A stretch of DNA of 64,000 bases from positions 504,259-568,258 of the forward strand of contig JAKSZT010054307.1 in assembly GCA_026826555.1 (NCBI GenBank), given 5' to 3'. Below, in pieces: positions 1 to 11,999 of the stretch. Made by a program: the position numbers and the translations under genes. Positions within the stretch are counted from its first letter, which is position 1. Each line of letters starts with the position of its first letter. The notes beneath the pieces are model-generated. The model searched no databases. It saw only the letters and a program-made list of their open reading frames with translations, and was not told where the DNA came from. The stretch comes from Tolypeutes matacus (taxonomy: Eukaryota > Chordata > Mammalia > Cingulata > Chlamyphoridae).

Positions 1-59
1 TTCAGAGAGTGTGGAATGATTTTCTGGAAAAAAAACAAAAACGGAAATGAAAGAAAGTT

Positions 60-125
60 GAAAGGGAGGAAGAGAGCAGTGAGGGAGGGATGGAGGGAGG
101 GAAGGAGAGAGGGAGGAGGAAAGAA
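60..125. repeat. Purine-rich low-complexity (GGGA/GGAA)n
   Basis: An almost pure purine tract made of gggagg and ggaag units, with an agga-rich edge on each side. It is a degenerate simple repeat. The open frames that cross it are low-complexity Arg/Gly/Glu frames and are not genes. Confidence 0.8.
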
Positions 126-209
126 AACGCTGATATTAATGACTATGATTTGGAAGGTACACACCCCCCGAATATCCAGCTCTCATATAATTCCAGTATT
201 AGCAATTCT

Positions 210-672
210 TTTCTTTGCTTAGATCATTTATCTCTTTACCCAAAGTATCTGCACAGCTTGCTCTCTCACTTTAGATTCCTGCTCAAATGTCCCCTTCTAG
301 GGAAATCTTCTCTGACCACATTACAGAAAGTAGCACATAACTTCATTATTCATTGTTACCTTATAGTGCTTACTTTTCTTATAGCACTTTTCTATTTAAA
401 GTATATAGGTTATGGGGGACGGAAATGGCTCAAATGGTTGGGCGTCCGTCTCCCATATGGAGGGACCCGGGTTTGATACCCGGGACCTCCCGGTAAAAAA
501 AAAAAAAAAAAAAAATAAAGTATATAGGTTATTGTTGTTTATTTAGTTTTTTTAATTGTCAGTCTCTACTAGAATGGAAGTACCATGTGGGCAGGGACTT
601 TATCTGTTGTTCATTGCTTTACTCCTATAACTATAATCGTATTTGGCACACAATAAACATTTTTGAATTACC
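210..672 (+). repeat. LINE-2 (L2) 3' end, split by a SINE
   Basis: The sequence follows the L2 3' region in order: 'ctcaaatgtccccttctagg', then a 'tcttctctgaccac' block, then 'actagaatggaag', 'gggcagggactttatctgtt' and 'ggcacacaataaacattttt' near 650-665. L2 is an ancient mammalian non-LTR retrotransposon; this piece is non-coding 3' sequence. It is interrupted at 414-515 by a younger SINE, so the two halves (210-413 and 533-672) belong to one insertion. Divergence is high, as expected for L2. Confidence 0.8.
414..515 (+). mobile_element. tRNA-derived SINE (DAS-like), monomeric
   Basis: A roughly 100-bp SINE with a tRNA-like head ('atggctcaaatggttggg' as box A region, 'gggtttgatacccgggacc' as box B region) and a poly(A) tail. 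It is flanked by a perfect 17-bp target duplication, TAAAGTATATAGGTTAT, at 397-413 and 516-532. This is L1-type target-primed insertion. The family is known from armadillo and is the main taxonomic clue for the window. The perfect duplication and intact head indicate a fairly young insertion into the L2. Confidence 0.93.
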
Positions 673-1036
673 TGTAGACTTTACTGCCTAAAATTCAACC
701 CTAGCCACCTCTACCTTCTTGGCTTTATTGGATCCAACTATGTATCTTCTAAGAGGGGTTTTCAAGCCAGGAATAGTATATATGAAAAGTAATCAATAGT
801 TAAAACTGAATGAAATCCAGAACAAAACTGTGGTCAAATCATAGTTCTATTTACAGAAGTTAATCCAACTTCTTATAGTTCCATTGTATCAGCTAAACTA
901 GATTCTAGGAAGAAATTAAGACATGGTATATTATAGAGAAACTCAATGCAGTTCAGTTTGCTCTTTTCTGAAGAAAGCTGATATCAAATCGGAGTATTTT
1001 AATGTGCTTCTGCTGTTAGTTGTTTGTTCACTATAT

Positions 1037-1164
1037 ATATATATATATTTTTTTTAATACGTTTTTTAAATAATTTTTTTTTTTAGGTACTGGGGGCCGG
1101 GGATTGAACCCAGGACCTCATATGGGGGAAGCCGGCGCACAAACACTAAGCCACATCCACTCCC
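1037..1164 (-). mobile_element. tRNA-derived SINE, antisense
   Basis: Reverse-complement copy of the same SINE: poly(T), then 'gattgaacccaggacctcat' (box B complement), then 'aagccacatccactccc' (5' head complement). A 12-bp target duplication with one mismatch (tgttcac[t/c]atat type) lies at 1025-1036 and 1165-1176. The left copy runs into an (AT)n/poly(T) tract, so the left edge is approximate. Confidence 0.85.
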
Positions 1165-1176
1165 TGTTCACCATAT

Positions 1177-2994
1177 TTTAACTGAAGAATACAATATTTA
1201 TTTAGGCTTTGGTCATACTTTCATTCTGGTTACCTCAATATATTTTGCAATTACAATATCACAAAACCCCTACATGACCAATATATGGCTAAGAATAACT
1301 TGCCACACATTTTCCAAACCCCAGAGTAGCTAGATCTCTGCTCACAAAGTGATCCCTTTCTCTGCTTTGTTAGTTGGTGAACCTCAGACTAAAATCCCTG
1401 AGTGGAATGATGAAATCAGTTTTTGGCACTGTGAGCCTGAGGAGAAGCCAGGCATCTAAATCACTGGCCAGGGAAAAAGAAGTGGCCAAAATAGTAAGCA
1501 CTTCCTCCACTAACTTTCTACTATCTTCATATCTATAATTCCTTTTTTTTCCTTTTCTGACACCCAATGGCTGATATGTTAGATTGTTAAAGATATAGGG
1601 ACATTTGTTTGGAAGCACAGGAACTTCTTCCCCTAGACTGAAAATTCTGATACTTTAGAGGAAAGGAAATTCTGAATTAAGCCACTATCTCTTCATCACT
1701 TGCAAATTTCCCCCTTTTCAATATAGCAGCACACCAAACCAAGCAAAACATACTAAGAAGTCTAAATTCCTCTTCATTTTTCCCTTGGGTAGAGTATATG
1801 TAAGTAAATTATATATTTAAGCAATTTGAGGTAAGAATCCCCAAAATTAGATGCTTAGGACGGGGAGTCTATGATTTGCCACAATAAAGAATCTCAGCTC
1901 CAATTTTAAAGTACAATAATATCAGGAGAAAACTTGAGAGCAAAAAAAATAAGTCCTGAAATAAAGCAGAATAAAGGAGCTATCAATCAATTAACAATCA
2001 TCAGAGAAGGCTTCCTGGAAAATGCTACTACTTAGATAAAATAAGTAAAATAGAGGATGAAAATGCAGAGATAAAGGCAGAGGTAGGAAAGCTTGAATTG
2101 TCTATCAGAGAGAGGTCAAAGAATAGCAGCTTGGATAAATTGGAAACTTCACTCATTCAGAGTTTCCATGTGCTGTGCTGTGAAGAGGAGTTCATAGTGC
2201 TAATTCTAGCCATGGGCAGTAGGACAGAATTGATTTATAGCATCCCTGATGTTTACATTGAGAGCTGGTCCAGGATTCACTCCCTTCTCCTGCCCCAGTG
2301 CTGTGCCTCAACTTTATTTTCCATTCAAAGTAGAGAAGACAATGCTTAGAGTCAAGGATGCTCTTTCTGCCACCAGAATTGCCCAGGGCCTATGGTATTA
2401 GTTTAGGACAAAAGTAAAAGAAGATAAAACTGAGACACATACTACAGAATACAGAAAAGAAGGTCTTGGAGGAAGATCATTCAAGTTGGAAAGGAAAGAA
2501 TGCCACCTTGGAATTTAACTGAATTCCCACTTGGTGCTTGCACCCTACTTTCCCCTTTGCCCTCAACCTTTCCTACTCCATCCTTACCCAGATATTTGGT
2601 TTACTACTCTACCTTCCACCCTGACTTTTGCACATTGTCACAGCATTTTTTTTTTTTTTACTTCTAAATCTATTCTCATTCCTAACCACCATAATATTCT
2701 ACTCCTGCTTTTTTTTAAATTAAAATTTCATTTCTAGAAATAATCACTTGTTCTATCCCAAGAGTTCATTAACTTCTTTATGCCTAAATTTCTTAGACCC
2801 TATGCTGGATTCTCCCCTATACACAACCCCCTAACCAGAACCATAAGTAGTGGTGATATTAATAGATTTAACAAGTTTGTGGCACAAGCACTATATGGCA
2901 CAGCTGCCTGATTAGAACTGGTTTCTGCTAAATGACCACTACAATACAAGACAATTACCTCAATGCCCTTATCTCCAACTGCTCTCCTGCTCAC
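1177..2994. other. No recognised gene or repeat
   Basis: AT-rich unique sequence. Short frames of 60-83 codons occur on both strands, but none shows a known domain, codon bias or splice-site arrangement. A poly(T) run near 2648-2660 is the only obvious simple-sequence feature. Confidence 0.6.
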
Positions 2995-3305
2995 TTGACT
3001 GTAGCCACACTGGCCTCCTTACAGCTCCTCAAACCTTCCAGGAATACTCTTATTTCAAGGACATTTATATTTGTTGTCCTTTTTACCTGGAAGATCTTTT
3101 GCCAGATTTATATGGTTTGCACTTATCACCATCTATCAACTATACATTCTATGTAATTTATTTATTGTTTATTTTTGTCTCCACCAACTGTCATGTAAGT
3201 TCCATAAAGGAAGGATCTTTGCATATTTTATTTCCTGATGTTTTCCCAGCACCTAGAAGGGTGCCTGGCACAGAAGCACAATGAACATTTTGGAAAAAAT
3301 TAGTT
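2995..3305 (+). repeat. LINE-2 3' end
   Basis: Recognisable L2 blocks in order: 'ccacactggcctccttacag' near 3007, 'gcacttatcaccatct' near 3119, 'catgtaagttccataaagga' near 3193, and 'agcacctagaagggtgcctgg' like sequence near 3249. The usual closing 'aataaatgtttgttga' is mutated to 'caatgaacattttgg'. It is internally deleted relative to a complete 3' end. Confidence 0.75.
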
Positions 3306-3334
3306 AATCAATTTAATCAACATAAAAATGCTCT

Positions 3335-3455
3335 AATATAGATAATGTTATTATCCCCATTTTACAAACCAAGAAATTGTGAATCAGAGAAACTATGTAA
3401 CTTGGTCAAGCATATATAGACAATCAATTGTTTGGTTGTAAAGGTCATGCTCATT
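3335..3455 (-). repeat. MIR SINE fragment, antisense
   Basis: Contains 'ttatccccattttacaaa' followed by a degraded 'gaaattgtgaatcagagaaac' and 'gtaacttggtcaag', the standard reverse-orientation core of MIR, an ancient tRNA-derived SINE. Confidence 0.7.
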
Positions 3456-4225
3456 CTGCCTTTAACAAGAAAAGGGTTTCAGGGTTGCATGAGGTCCTGC
3501 ACAGATGCAGATGTATGGCTTTTGTGCCCTCTCAAATTTGCTTCTGGCTAAAGGAATATATTTTCCATAGTGGATCTAAATGTCTCTCACTTCTGACCCA
3601 TATGTTTATGTTTGGATCTTGAATTTTAGAGGATATTTGAAGAATTATAAAAAGAAATGGCAGTGTGGAATAGGAAGGGTTAAAGCTCAGGGACATTGAT
3701 TACCTATAATCCATAGGCACTGATTAACAATTGAAGGTGAAAGAGGGAGAGTAAACAATTATCTTAATTTCTAGTTTGGAAATTTAGACAGGTAGTAAAT
3801 GAAAATAAAGAAGGTGGAACACACTATAGAGGAAGAGGTATTCATCGGAGAAGTTTTGATATATTGTATTTGAGATGCCTTCTGGGCTTTGGGGCAGGGA
3901 GCAACCAGTTGGTTCCTAGCCCAACTCTTAAGCCCTCTTATTCTGATTACCTGACTTGTTTCTCTGGTTTCCTATTTTCCTGTATTCCTAATCTGTTGTC
4001 ATCAGCCCTGACTTAGCATCACGATTTGATCCCACCACTAATATAACTCAAGTGGGCTTAAGATTTTCAGGAATGTAGGCTAGAGGGAGGAACATGGTAA
4101 GATAAGCATGACGGCTGTTTTCTTCTGGAGGGAAGAGGCATTTCAGTGCACCACATCAAAAAAGGCATGGTTAAAAGGAATCTGGTTTCAGATATATCTG
4201 TAACATACAATCCAATGTGGCAGGA
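3456..4225. other. No recognised gene or repeat
   Basis: Mixed-composition sequence without a long frame, CpG cluster or repeat that I can name. Confidence 0.55.
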
Positions 4226-4229
4226 GAAG

Positions 4230-4345
4230 GCGATCATTTTTTTGTTGTTTTTGTTGTTTGTTTTTTAGTTCCTGGGGGCCGGGGACTGAGCCTGGGACCT
4301 CATACGTAGGAAGCTGGCACTCAACCACTGAGGCACATCAGCTTC
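4230..4345 (-). mobile_element. tRNA-derived SINE, antisense (cluster member 1)
   Basis: A T/G-rich tail (4236-4266), then 'gggactgagcctgggacctc' as box B complement and 'aggcacatcagcttccc' as head complement. It lies 35 bp from the next antisense unit and together they may be a head-to-tail dimer or two separate insertions. Confidence 0.85.
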
Positions 4346-4379
4346 CCTGAGTTGGTTTTTTCATTTGTTTTGCTTGTTG

Positions 4380-4476
4380 TTTGTTTATTTTGATTTTAGG
4401 AGGCACTGGGGACCGAACCCAGGATCTGCCACGTGGGAAGGAGATGCTCAATTGCTTGAGCCACATCCGCTCCCTA
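4380..4476 (-). mobile_element. tRNA-derived SINE, antisense (cluster member 2)
   Basis: 'ggaccgaacccaggatctgc' (box B complement) and 'gagccacatccgctcccta' (head complement) preceded by a T-rich tail. Same family and strand as its neighbours. Confidence 0.87.
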
Positions 4477-4482
4477 CATAGG

Positions 4483-4562
4483 GTTTTGATGAAGATTAAT
4501 GAGATAATTTATTCAAGGGGCCTAGCAAAGTACCTGGGAAACCACCAGTGGTCAATGCATAG
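4483..4562 (+). repeat. MIR 3' fragment
   Basis: The order 'gatgaagattaatgagata', 'ggggcctagcaaagtacctgg', 'ggtcaatgcatag' matches the 3' half of MIR in sense orientation. It separates SINE 2 from SINE 3, so it is the host DNA they landed in. Confidence 0.6.
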
Positions 4563-4565
4563 TAA

Positions 4566-4664
4566 TTATTTTATTTTTTTAAAGAAGGTACAGGGGATTG
4601 AATCCAGGGCATTGTACATGGGAAGGGAAGCAGGTGCTCAATGGTTTCAGCCACATCGTCTCCC
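4566..4664 (-). mobile_element. tRNA-derived SINE, antisense (cluster member 3)
   Basis: 'gattgaatccagggcattg' (box B complement) and 'agccacatcgtctcccc' (head complement). It is more diverged than members 1 and 2. Sequence immediately after it resembles the sequence after member 1 (see finding). Confidence 0.85.
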
Positions 4665-4689
4665 CTGAGTGTTGGTTGTTTTCATTTGT

Positions 4690-5280
4690 TAGAAGTTGAT
4701 AATTTAAACCAAGATTCTAAGCAGGAGATAAAACTCAGTGTCAGATGGAATGTGGGTTTCACTTAGAGCCATCTAACCTTTCATACAAGTATCTTACTCA
4801 GCAGCTGGTATATGAAAATCCACCTTGTTGGACAAGGGAATCAGAGTCAAAGACTTTACCAAGCAAGGTAAGATTCAAGGAATTTCATTCTCAGGGGGAT
4901 GAAATGTAGAGCAGGATGACAGAGGCAGGCACTCAGTTGTTCAGACCAAGTCAGGCTAGCTAGGTAGAGGGGTTAAGAAGGGTGGAGAAAATGTCAGCAC
5001 AGTTGGCATGCTTGTTACTGGATCAATGACAGCAGGACGAATTCTGGACATGTGAGCTGGCTTGTGGTTACTCCATGTGAAGTCTATGATTGGCTTAAAT
5101 ATTTGGCAGCCAGCCAGCTAGCTGGCAATACCTTGCCCGGGTGGGAAATGTTTTCTTGGAGGTTGTATATGTGTTAAATCAGTGTCCAAAGCATGGTGGT
5201 GTCACTTCCATAGCTAGGATTCACAGGTCCAGGAATCAAGGGATGGAAGTGAGAGTGGTGCCACTCACTATTACCCCTAA
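4690..5280. other. No recognised gene or repeat
   Basis: No nameable repeat. A direct 'agccagctagctgg' palindrome-like patch near 5108-5125 is the only local structure noticed. Confidence 0.5.
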
Positions 5281-5284
5281 TGAT

Positions 5285-5510
5285 TCACTAGCAAATTTTT
5301 TTGCCATTTTAACCATTTTAAGTGTGCAATTCAGTGGCATTAATTACCTGTACCAAGTTGTTCTATCATCACCAGCTACCATTACTGCAACTTTTTCATC
5401 ACCCCAAACAGAAACTCTTTACCTTTTTAAACAACAGCTCCTCATTCTCCCTCCCTCAAGCCCATGGTAACTTCTAATCTTCTTTCTTGCCTTTGTAAAT
5501 TTGCACTAGC
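5285..5510 (-). repeat. Old LINE-1 3' UTR fragment, antisense
   Basis: Contains 'taagtgtgcaattcagtggc', 'ttcatcaccccaaacagaaa' and 'ctctttacc', a common motif series of the antisense 3' UTR of older mammalian L1M elements. Non-coding. Confidence 0.75.
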
Positions 5511-6325
5511 AAAATTTTGCTTCCTATCCCCATGACCTTATTCTCTGCTGGTCTAGAGGACTGTTCCAAAAGGAAGAGTGCTTCTATCATGAGACACAAC
5601 AGTGATTCGATTATACTGGAAGTTAAGACTGTCAACCAGCCACTTGGTCTCCTCATGGCTCTGAATCAACAGGCAAGGAAGTGAGTCCGGGCACTTGCTA
5701 GAGTGATTGATCCTGATTACCAAGGGGAAACTGGGTGACTGCTACACAGTGGAAGCGAGGTAGCGTTTGTCTGGAATACAGGAGATCCCTAGAAAGTTCT
5801 TAGGACTACCATGACCTGAGATTATAGTCAGTGGAAAACGACAACCACCCAGCCTGAAAGCCAGGCAACTAATGACTCAGAGTTCAGGAATGAAGGTTTT
5901 GGTCTCACCACCAGGCAAAGAACCATGACCAGCTGAGGTGCTTGCTGAGGGTAAAGGGAATATGGAATGGGTAGTGAAAGAAGGCAGTGATAAAAATCAG
6001 CAACAGCCATGTGGCCAGTTACAGAAATGAGGACTGTAATGGTTATGAGTAGTTCTTTCTTCATTTTGTTATGAGTATCTTTGTGCATTTGTATATATAG
6101 CAAAAATGTTTGTTTTCCTCCCTCCCTCATCTCTTTATCATATGACATAAGTTGTATCAACTTTACATCACAGTATTTAAGTTATGGGATATCACGAAGA
6201 CAAGTGAACATCAACCAAGGCTTGCAGTCTCTTCTGAGGAAAGGGCTAGAGCATTTCATCTGTACAAATATCATGTTAGGCAGAAATGTGACTGGAGGAC
6301 ATGCCAAATCTCACTTCTGGTACAA
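5511..6325. other. No recognised gene or repeat
   Basis: Overlapping frames of 85-110 codons occur on both strands (5828-6160 minus, 6081-6436 plus) but lack known domains, so I treat them as chance. Confidence 0.5.
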
Positions 6326-6334
6326 AAATCTTTA

Positions 6335-6415
6335 TTAGTCAGGGTGCTCCATGGAAAGAGAACCAACAGGATATACGTGTGTACATGTATAAAGAGATTT
6401 ATTTTAAGACATTGT
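6335..6415 (-). repeat. LTR-like end, antisense (MaLR/ERVL type?)
   Basis: 'attagtcagggtgctccatg', 'aagagaaccaacaggata' and 'aaagagatttattttaaga' resemble the antisense end of an old mammalian LTR family that I cannot name with certainty. A related motif is at 22428-22480. Confidence 0.4.
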
Positions 6416-6439
6416 ATTGATGAAACAAAAAGATAATAC

Positions 6440-6725
6440 TAATAAAAGTGAAGAATAAGCAAATGGACAGAAAATAGTGTTTTGATTTTTTTAACATGAT
6501 AGGAAAACTTTAAAGTCAATAGAGTGGTTGAGGATAAAATTGAGGAGCTCTCTGGGAAAGTATACCTGGAAGATAATGAGATGGAAAAACAGAGAGAAAA
6601 GATAAGAAATTTAGACGCTATGTGAGGATGTCTAATAATAAACTATCAGGTGTTCAGGAAAGAGTAAACCAAGAAAATGGAGGAAAGGATCATCAAAGAA
6701 ATAATATTTAGTTAGATGAATAAGT
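6440..6725 (+). repeat. HAL1/L1M ORF1-like fragment
   Basis: A-rich sequence with 'gaaaaacagagagaaaagat', 'aaaccaagaaaatggagga' and 'atcatcaaagaaataatat', in the order seen in ORF1 of old L1/HAL1 elements. Stops are frequent; it is a relic. Confidence 0.55.
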
Positions 6726-6744
6726 GAAACAACATACACAAGAG

Positions 6745-6880
6745 CACATCTTTTTTTTTTTCTTCTTATGAGAAAAATTGGGGGTTTCCAGAACAATTAT
6801 GCATAAAATAGAGTATTCTCATATACCACCCTATCACCGACACCTTGCATTGGTGTGGAGCATCTGTTACAATTGATGAT
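6745..6880 (-). repeat. Xenarthran-type LINE-1 3' end, antisense fragment
   Basis: Poly(T) at 6751-6761, then 'cattggtgtggagcatctgt' and 'tacaattgatgatagca', matching antisense copies at 28350-28390. It is 5'-truncated. Confidence 0.65.
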
Positions 6881-7023
6881 AGCATATTTTTATTTTTTAT
6901 TTTATTATTTTTTTTATTGTGGGTAAAAATCAAATTTTTCACAATACAAACCAATATTTGTAAAATGGTATATAAATATATATGCATATATGTGCATTTG
7001 CTTACATAAATGTTATTATATAT

Positions 7024-7500
7024 ATATATATATTTTTTTTTTTTAAAGATGCTTAGATTACATAAATGTTACACAAAAATTATAGGGATTCCCATGTTCC
7101 CCACCTCCCATACCCCCCACAACCTCCCACATAAACATCCTTCATTAGTGTGGCACATCACCTGCAATGGATATACACATCCTGGGGCTTTGCCACTAAG
7201 CATGGACCATAGTTCACATTGTAGACCACACTCTCTCCCACACAGTTCTGCATGTTATATGCTGGTGTAAAATGGCCTATATCTGTCATTGTAATGTCAT
7301 TCAGGATAATTCCCAAGTCCCAAAAAAGCCCCTGTATTACAACTGCTTTTCCCCTCCCTGCCCCAAAAGTGTCTAGTGGCCACTGGCTCCACCTCACTGT
7401 TATAATTTCTTCCATTGCTTGAATCACTATATTTTTATAAATGTGCTATTGATTAAAGTCCATGAGTTAACTTAGGGTTTCCTGCTTGTAGTGTAGTTCT
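7024..7500 (-). repeat. Xenarthran LINE-1 3' UTR, antisense, 5'-truncated
   Basis: Poly(T) at 7030-7044, then 'agattacataaatgttacac', 'gggattcccatgttcccc' and 'gtgtggcacatcacctgcaa', the reverse complement of the 3' ends at 24040-24190 and 41250-41440. 'gtggccactggctccacctc' pairs with the 41094 and 63915 blocks. It is distinct from the next L1, whose own poly(T) starts at 7508. Confidence 0.8.
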
Positions 7501-7780
7501 ATGGATTTTTTTTTTTTTTAAGTTTTTTCATTATGTTACCATATATACAATCTAAAATTTCCCCTTTTAAATCACGTTCAGATATATATTTCAGTACGGT
7601 TAACTGCATTCAAAATGTTGTCCCACCATCACCACCATCCAATCCCTAAACATTTCCATAATTCCAAATAAAAACTCTATACATTTTAAGCCTTAACTTC
7701 CTATTCCCTGTCCCCACCCTACCCCTTGGTAACCTACATTTCAGATTCCAGATTCTATGAGCTTGTTTATTCCAATTGTT

Positions 7781-10700
7781 TCAAATCAGTGAGATCACAC
7801 AATATTTATCTTTTTGTGTCTGGCTTATTTCACTCAACATGATGTCTTCAAGTTTCATCCAATTTGTCGCATAAATCAGGACTTCATTCCTTTTTATGGC
7901 TGAATAATATTCCACTGTGTGTGTGTGTGTGTGTGTGTATACATAAATACATTTTATGTATCCATTCATCAGTTGATAGACACTTGGGTTAATTCCATCT
8001 TTTGGAAATTTTGAATAATGCTGCTAGAACATCATTGTGAAAATTTCTGTTTGAGTCCCTGCTTTCAATTCTTTTGGGTATATACCTAGCAGTGAGATTG
8101 TCAGGTCATACAGTAGTTCTATATTTAGCTTTTTGAGAAATGGCTAAACTGACTTCTATAGTGGCTTCATATTTTACATTGCCACCAGCAATGAATGAGT
8201 GTTCATATTTCTCTGCAGTCTCTCCAACACATGATATTTTCCTTTTTTAAAAATAGTATCCATTCTAATGGGTGTGCAATGGTATGTCATTGTGGTTTTG
8301 ATTTGCATTTCTCTGATGGCTAATAATTTTGAGAATCTTTTCATGTGCTTTCTGGCCATTTGTATATCTTCTTTGGAGAGATGTCTATTTAAATCTTTTA
8401 CCCATTTTTTTAGTTGGGTTGTTTGTCTTTTTGATGTTAAGTTGAAGGATTTCTTTATATGTTCTGGATATTAAATCTTTATCAATATGTTATTTCCAAA
8501 GATGTTTCTCCCATTGTGTAGGCTGTCATTTTACTTTCATGATAAAGTCCTTTGAGGCACAAAAGTTTTAAATTTAATGAGGTTCCATTTATTTATTTAT
8601 TTTTTCTTTTTTTGATTGTGCTAAGTCTAAGAAACCATTACCTAACACAAGGTCCTGAATATGCTTCTCTACATTTTCTTCCAGGAATTTTGATAGTTCT
8701 TCCTCTTATATTTAGGTCTTTGATCCATTTTGAGTTGATTTTTGTATATGGTGTGAGGTAGAGGTCATTCTTTTCTATTGCAAGTGAAGATCCAGTTTTC
8801 CCTGCACCATTTGTTGAAGAGATTGTTCTTTCCTGATTAAGTGGTCTTTGACATCTTGTCAAAAAATCAGTTGGCCATAAATGTGAATGCTGATTTCTGA
8901 GCTCTCGATTTGATTCCATTCATCTATATGTCTGTCCTTGTGCCAGTACCATGCTCTTTTGATTACTGTGGCTTTGTAATATGTTTTAAGATTAGGAAGC
9001 ATGGGTCCTCCAACTTTGTTTTTCTTTTTCAAGATGGCTTAAGCTATTTTGGGCTCCTTACCTTTCCATATAAATTTGATGATTGGTTTCTCCATTTATG
9101 CAATGAAGGTTGTCGAAATTTTGATTGGGATTGCATTGAATCTATAAATTGCTTTGTGTAGTACTGACATCTTAATATCTAGTCTTCCAGTCCATGAACA
9201 TGGAATGTCCTTCCATTTATTTAGGTCTTCTTTGATTTCTTTTAGCAATGTTTTGTAGTTTTCTGTGAACAAGCCCTTTGCATACTTGGTTTGATTTATT
9301 CTTAGATATTTGATTATTTTAGTTGCTACTGTGAATGGAATTCTTTTCTTGATTTCTTCTTCTGATTACTTAGTGCTTGTGTATAGAAACATTACTGACT
9401 TTGGGGTGTTGATCTTGTAACCCACCACTTTGCTGAATTCATTTATTAGGTCTAGGAGCTTCGTTGTGGATTATTTTCAGGATTTTCCATATATAGGAGC
9501 ATATCATCTGCAAATAGGGAAAGTTTTACTTTTTCTTTTCCAACTTGGATGACTTTTATTTCTTTTTCTTGCTTAATTGCTCTGGCAAGAACTTCCAGTA
9601 CAATTTTGAATAACAGTGGTGAAGTGGGTATCCTTGTCTTGTTCCTGATCATAGAAGGAAAGCTTTAAATCTTTCACCATTAAGTAGGATGTTAGCTGTG
9701 GGCTTTTCATATAGGCCCTTTATCATTTGAGGAAGTTTCTTTCAACTCCTAGTTTTCTAAGTGCTTTTTATCAAGAAGGAATGGTGGATTTTGAGAAATG
9801 CATTTTCTGTATAAAGTGAAATGTTTTTTCCTTCATTCTTTTAATGTGATGTATTACATTATGTGATTTTCTTAAAAACTAACCTTGCACATCAGGGATA
9901 AATTCCACTTGATCATGGTATATAATTCCTTTAATATGCTGTTTGATTCAGTTTGCTAGTATTTCATTGAGGCTTTTTTCATTTATATTCAAAGAGGTAT
10001 TGGCCTGTAGTTTCTTTTCTTGTAGTATCTTTATCTGCCTTTGGTATGAGGGTGATATTGGCCTCATAGAATAAATTAGGGAGTGTTCCCTTCTCTTCAA
10101 TTTTTTTGGAAGAGATTGAGGAAAAATGGATTTAAGTCTTCTTGGAATGTTTGGTAGAATTCCCCTGTGAAACCATCTGGTCCTGGGATATCCCTTGTTG
10201 TGAGGTTTTTTATTACTGTTTCAGTACAGTTGTTCATTGTGTCATCTTATAATCCTTTTTATTTCAGTGGAGCAGGTAGTAATGTTTCCCTTTTCATTTC
10301 TGATTTTTATTATATGTAGCCCCTCTCTTTTTTTCTTTGTCAGTCTAGCTAATTGTTTCAAATTGTACTGATCTTTCCAAAGAACCAATTTTTGACTGTG
10401 TTGAGTCTCTCTATTGTTTCTGTTTGTTTTCTATTTCATTTATCTTCACTCTACTCCTTGTTATTTCCTTCTTTCTAGTTGCTTTGGATTTAGTTTGCTC
10501 TTCTTTTTCTAGTTCTTCCAGTTTTGAGGTCAGGTCATTGACTTGAAATTTTTCTTCTTTTTTAATGCAAGTATTTAAAATTTCCCTCTCAGCATTGCCT
10601 TTGCTGTATCTCACAAGTTTGAATATGTTGTATTTTCATTTTCATTCACCTCAATATATTTTCTAATTTTTCTTCTGATTTCCTCTTTAACCCATTGGTT

Positions 10701-11450
10701 GTTTAAGAGTATGTTGTTTAGTTTCCACATGTTTATGAATTTTCCATTTCCCCCTCTCTTATTGATTTCTAGTTTTATTCCATTGGGGTTTGAGAATATG
10801 TATTGTACGATTTCAAAAATTTTGAATTTATTGAGATGGGTTTTGTGACCCAACATATGATCCATCTTAGAGAATGAACCATGTACACTTGAGAAGAATG
10901 TATACACTTTTTTTTTGTGGGGGTAATATGTTCAATATATGTCTGTTAGTTCTAGTTGGTTTAGAGTATTATTCAAGTCTTATACTTCCTTATTGATCTG
11001 CAGATGTTCTATCCATTATTGAGAATGGTGTAATAAAGTCTCCTACTATTAATGGAGACCCTTCAATTTTTCCCAACAAATTTGTCAGTATTTGCTTCAT
11101 ATATTTTGGGGCTCTGCTGTTAGGTGCATACATATTTATAATTGTTACATTTTCCTGTTTGTTGTCCCCTTTATCAGTAATGAATAACCATATTTGTTCC
11201 TCATAAATATTTTTTACTTAATGTCTATTTTATCTGGTATTAGTATAAACACCCCAGCTCTCTTTTGGTTACTACTTGCATGGTATATATTTTTTTATCC
11301 TTTTTACTCTCAACCTACTTGTATCTTTGAATTTATAGTGAGTCTCTTGCAAACAGCACACAGTTGCATCATGCCTTTTATCCTTTCTGCCAATCTCTGC
11401 CTTTTGACTGGTGAGTTTAATCCATTTACATTTAATGCCAAGTCGTTACT
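7781..11450 (-). pseudogene. LINE-1 ORF2 (endonuclease/reverse transcriptase), broken
   Basis: ORF2 encodes the L1 endonuclease and reverse transcriptase used for target-primed insertion. On the minus strand the C-terminus is readable as '...MLSEISQTQKDKYCVISLI' with its stop at 7781. The RT active-site block is in frame at 9452-9652 ('[17 protein letters not shown]'), keeping the FADD catalytic motif. An endonuclease block is readable at 10611-10907 ('FSSVHGSFSKMDHMLGHKT'), and the N-terminal 'LNVNGLN'-like codons lie near 11420-11445. Frameshifts and stops separate these islands, so no complete protein exists. The start is assigned by homology, not by a usable ATG. Confidence 0.85.
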
Positions 11451-11999
11451 GATAATACAGGACTTTCTTCTGCTATTTTGCTATTTAGCCTTTGTAAGTC
11501 TTATATCTTTTTTGACCCTCATTTGCATTAATGACTCCCTATATATATTTATTTGTGTGTGTGTGTGTGTGTGTGTTGTACCATTTTGAGTGCCTTCTCA
11601 TTTCTGTCTGGATATATTTTCCATCTATTTTATTTGTGGTTACCATTGGGTTAATATTTAACATCCTAAATATAAAACAACCATGTTAGGTTTGCTACCA
11701 ACTTAATTTCAATAGCAAGCACATATACTTTTCCTATACTCCTCTGCCCCCTTACCATTTTTTGTATGTGTTATCACTTAAATCTTTGTACATTTTATGC
11801 CAACAAACATAGATTTATCATTACTTTCATGCACTTTCATTTTAGCACCTGTAGGAAGTAAGAAGTGGAGTTACATACCAAACAATACATTACAAAAATA
11901 CTGGCATTAATTATTATTCAAATAGTTACCTTTCCCACTGGTCTTTTTTTCTTTATGCTGCTTTGGACCTCTACCTAGTGTCCTTTGCTTTCAGTCTGA

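Noticed and set aside
414..515. tRNA gene (box A/box B motifs)
   Set aside because: The motifs are in a SINE head with a poly(A) tail and a 17-bp target duplication; no cloverleaf of a functional tRNA can be completed. The same applies to the other SINE copies.
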